Source: VAZQ01 sp963756715
Lineage (GTDB): Bacteria > Pseudomonadota > Alphaproteobacteria > Rhizobiales > Xanthobacteraceae
DNA: 64,000 bases
Reading direction: 5' to 3'
Assembly (NCBI GenBank): GCA_963756715.1
Contig: CAVWOV010000032.1
Coordinates: 1-64,000 of the forward strand
Shown here: positions 63,642 to 64,000 of the stretch, piece after piece
How the letters are laid out: each line of letters begins with the position of its first letter
How positions within the stretch are numbered: position 1 is the first letter of the stretch
Notes under the pieces: generated by a model
The model's database searches: none
What the model saw: only the letters and a program-made list of their open reading frames with translations
Told to the model about the DNA's origin: nothing
Made by a program: the position numbers and the translations under genes

Positions 63642-64000
63642 TCACTTCATGCGGGCCTTGAACGGGTCCTTCACGTTCTCGAGCTTGTCGAACGCGACGT
63701 TGACCAGCCGGCCGTCGATCTTCTCCACGCGGCGGATATAGACCGTTTGCACCACGTCGCGCGTCGCCGGATCGATCGACATCGGGCCGCGCGGGCTTTG
63801 CCAGGCCATGCCCTTGGCGGCGGCGACCAGCGCGTCGGCGTCGGTCTTGCCGCCGGCCTTTTTGATCGCCTCGTAGATGAGATGCATGCCGTCGTAGCCG
63901 CCGACGCTGAAGAAATCCGGGTTGCGCTTGTAGGCAGCATTGTAGGCGGCAACGAACGCCTTGTTGGTCGGATTGCCGAGATTGTAGTCATAATGCGCGG
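63642..64000 (-). CDS. Second LivK-like binding protein, C-terminal part (continues beyond window)
   Basis: The visible 118 residues start AHYDYNLGNPTNKAFVAAYN and end ENVKDPFKARMK, almost identical to the last third of the receptor at 62362 (shared SVGGYDGMH, SPRGPMSIDPATRDV and QTVYIRRVEK). The 5' end is off the right edge. Tandem duplication of a receptor in one liv operon can widen its ligand range. Confidence 0.88.
   Translation of the reverse strand, partial: AHYDYNLGNPTNKAFVAAYNAAYKRNPDFFSVGGYDGMHLIYEAIKKAGGKTDADALVAAAKGMAWQSPRGPMSIDPATRDVVQTVYIRRVEKIDGRLVNVAFDKLENVKDPFKARMK

Noticed and set aside
1..64000. CRISPR arrays, rRNA operons, prophage structural genes
   Set aside because: No regularly spaced repeats, no rRNA-like segments and no phage module were seen anywhere in the window.

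Overview
The window is GC-rich chromosomal DNA from an alphaproteobacterium, most likely of the order Hyphomicrobiales (Bradyrhizobium, Rhodopseudomonas or Pseudolabrys type). The reasons are a CckA hybrid kinase beside a FliO-like gene with CtrA-type TTAA-N7-TTAA boxes between them, a DksA that keeps one finger cysteine, six orphan Bug/TctC solute receptors, and REP-like palindromes of the kind common in that group. No rRNA, tRNA or CRISPR was seen.

Layout. 0-3.1 kb is a small mobile/toxin island: an AT-rich gene tail, a decayed IS110 transposase, hicAB, and higBA with a third coupled Cys-rich gene. 3.6-17 kb holds scattered enzymes: DUF5996, DUF1080, a metallo-beta-lactamase fold protein, a cupin, a nucleotidyltransferase/HAD fusion, a GST, two exported amidohydrolases, a broken diguanylate cyclase, a MetE-like protein, OsmC and two SET-domain proteins. 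17.4-22 kb carries cckA and the fliO-like gene. 22.3-28.6 kb is a co-directional signalling block: a GAF histidine kinase, a three-TM protein resembling the Pycsar membrane effector (DUF5706/PF18967-like), a single-domain response regulator, a response regulator fused to a class III nucleotide cyclase, and a periplasmic binding protein. I regard this block as the most interesting part of the window. 30-32 kb has dksA and exported msrB/msrA. 32.3 kb has a MoxR ATPase whose usual VWA partner lies 19.5 kb away at 52.7 kb. Between them are an FAD oxidoreductase, SixA, UspA, a Rieske dioxygenase operon with MFS and two Bug receptors, a patatin flanked by two paralogous secreted proteins, an unusual signal peptidase and three tandem Bug receptors. 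54-56.7 kb is a GGDEF-EAL protein. 57-64 kb has a GntR/FCD regulator, an NMT1-like binding protein and a livFGMHK branched-chain ABC operon with a second livK running off the right end.

A caution for the reader: twelve otherwise intact genes carry in total about fifteen frameshifts, and every one of them is consistent with a single extra base. This pattern suggests insertion errors in the sequence rather than real decay. Those genes are listed as single entries spanning both frames. Only the IS110 copy shows indels of both signs.
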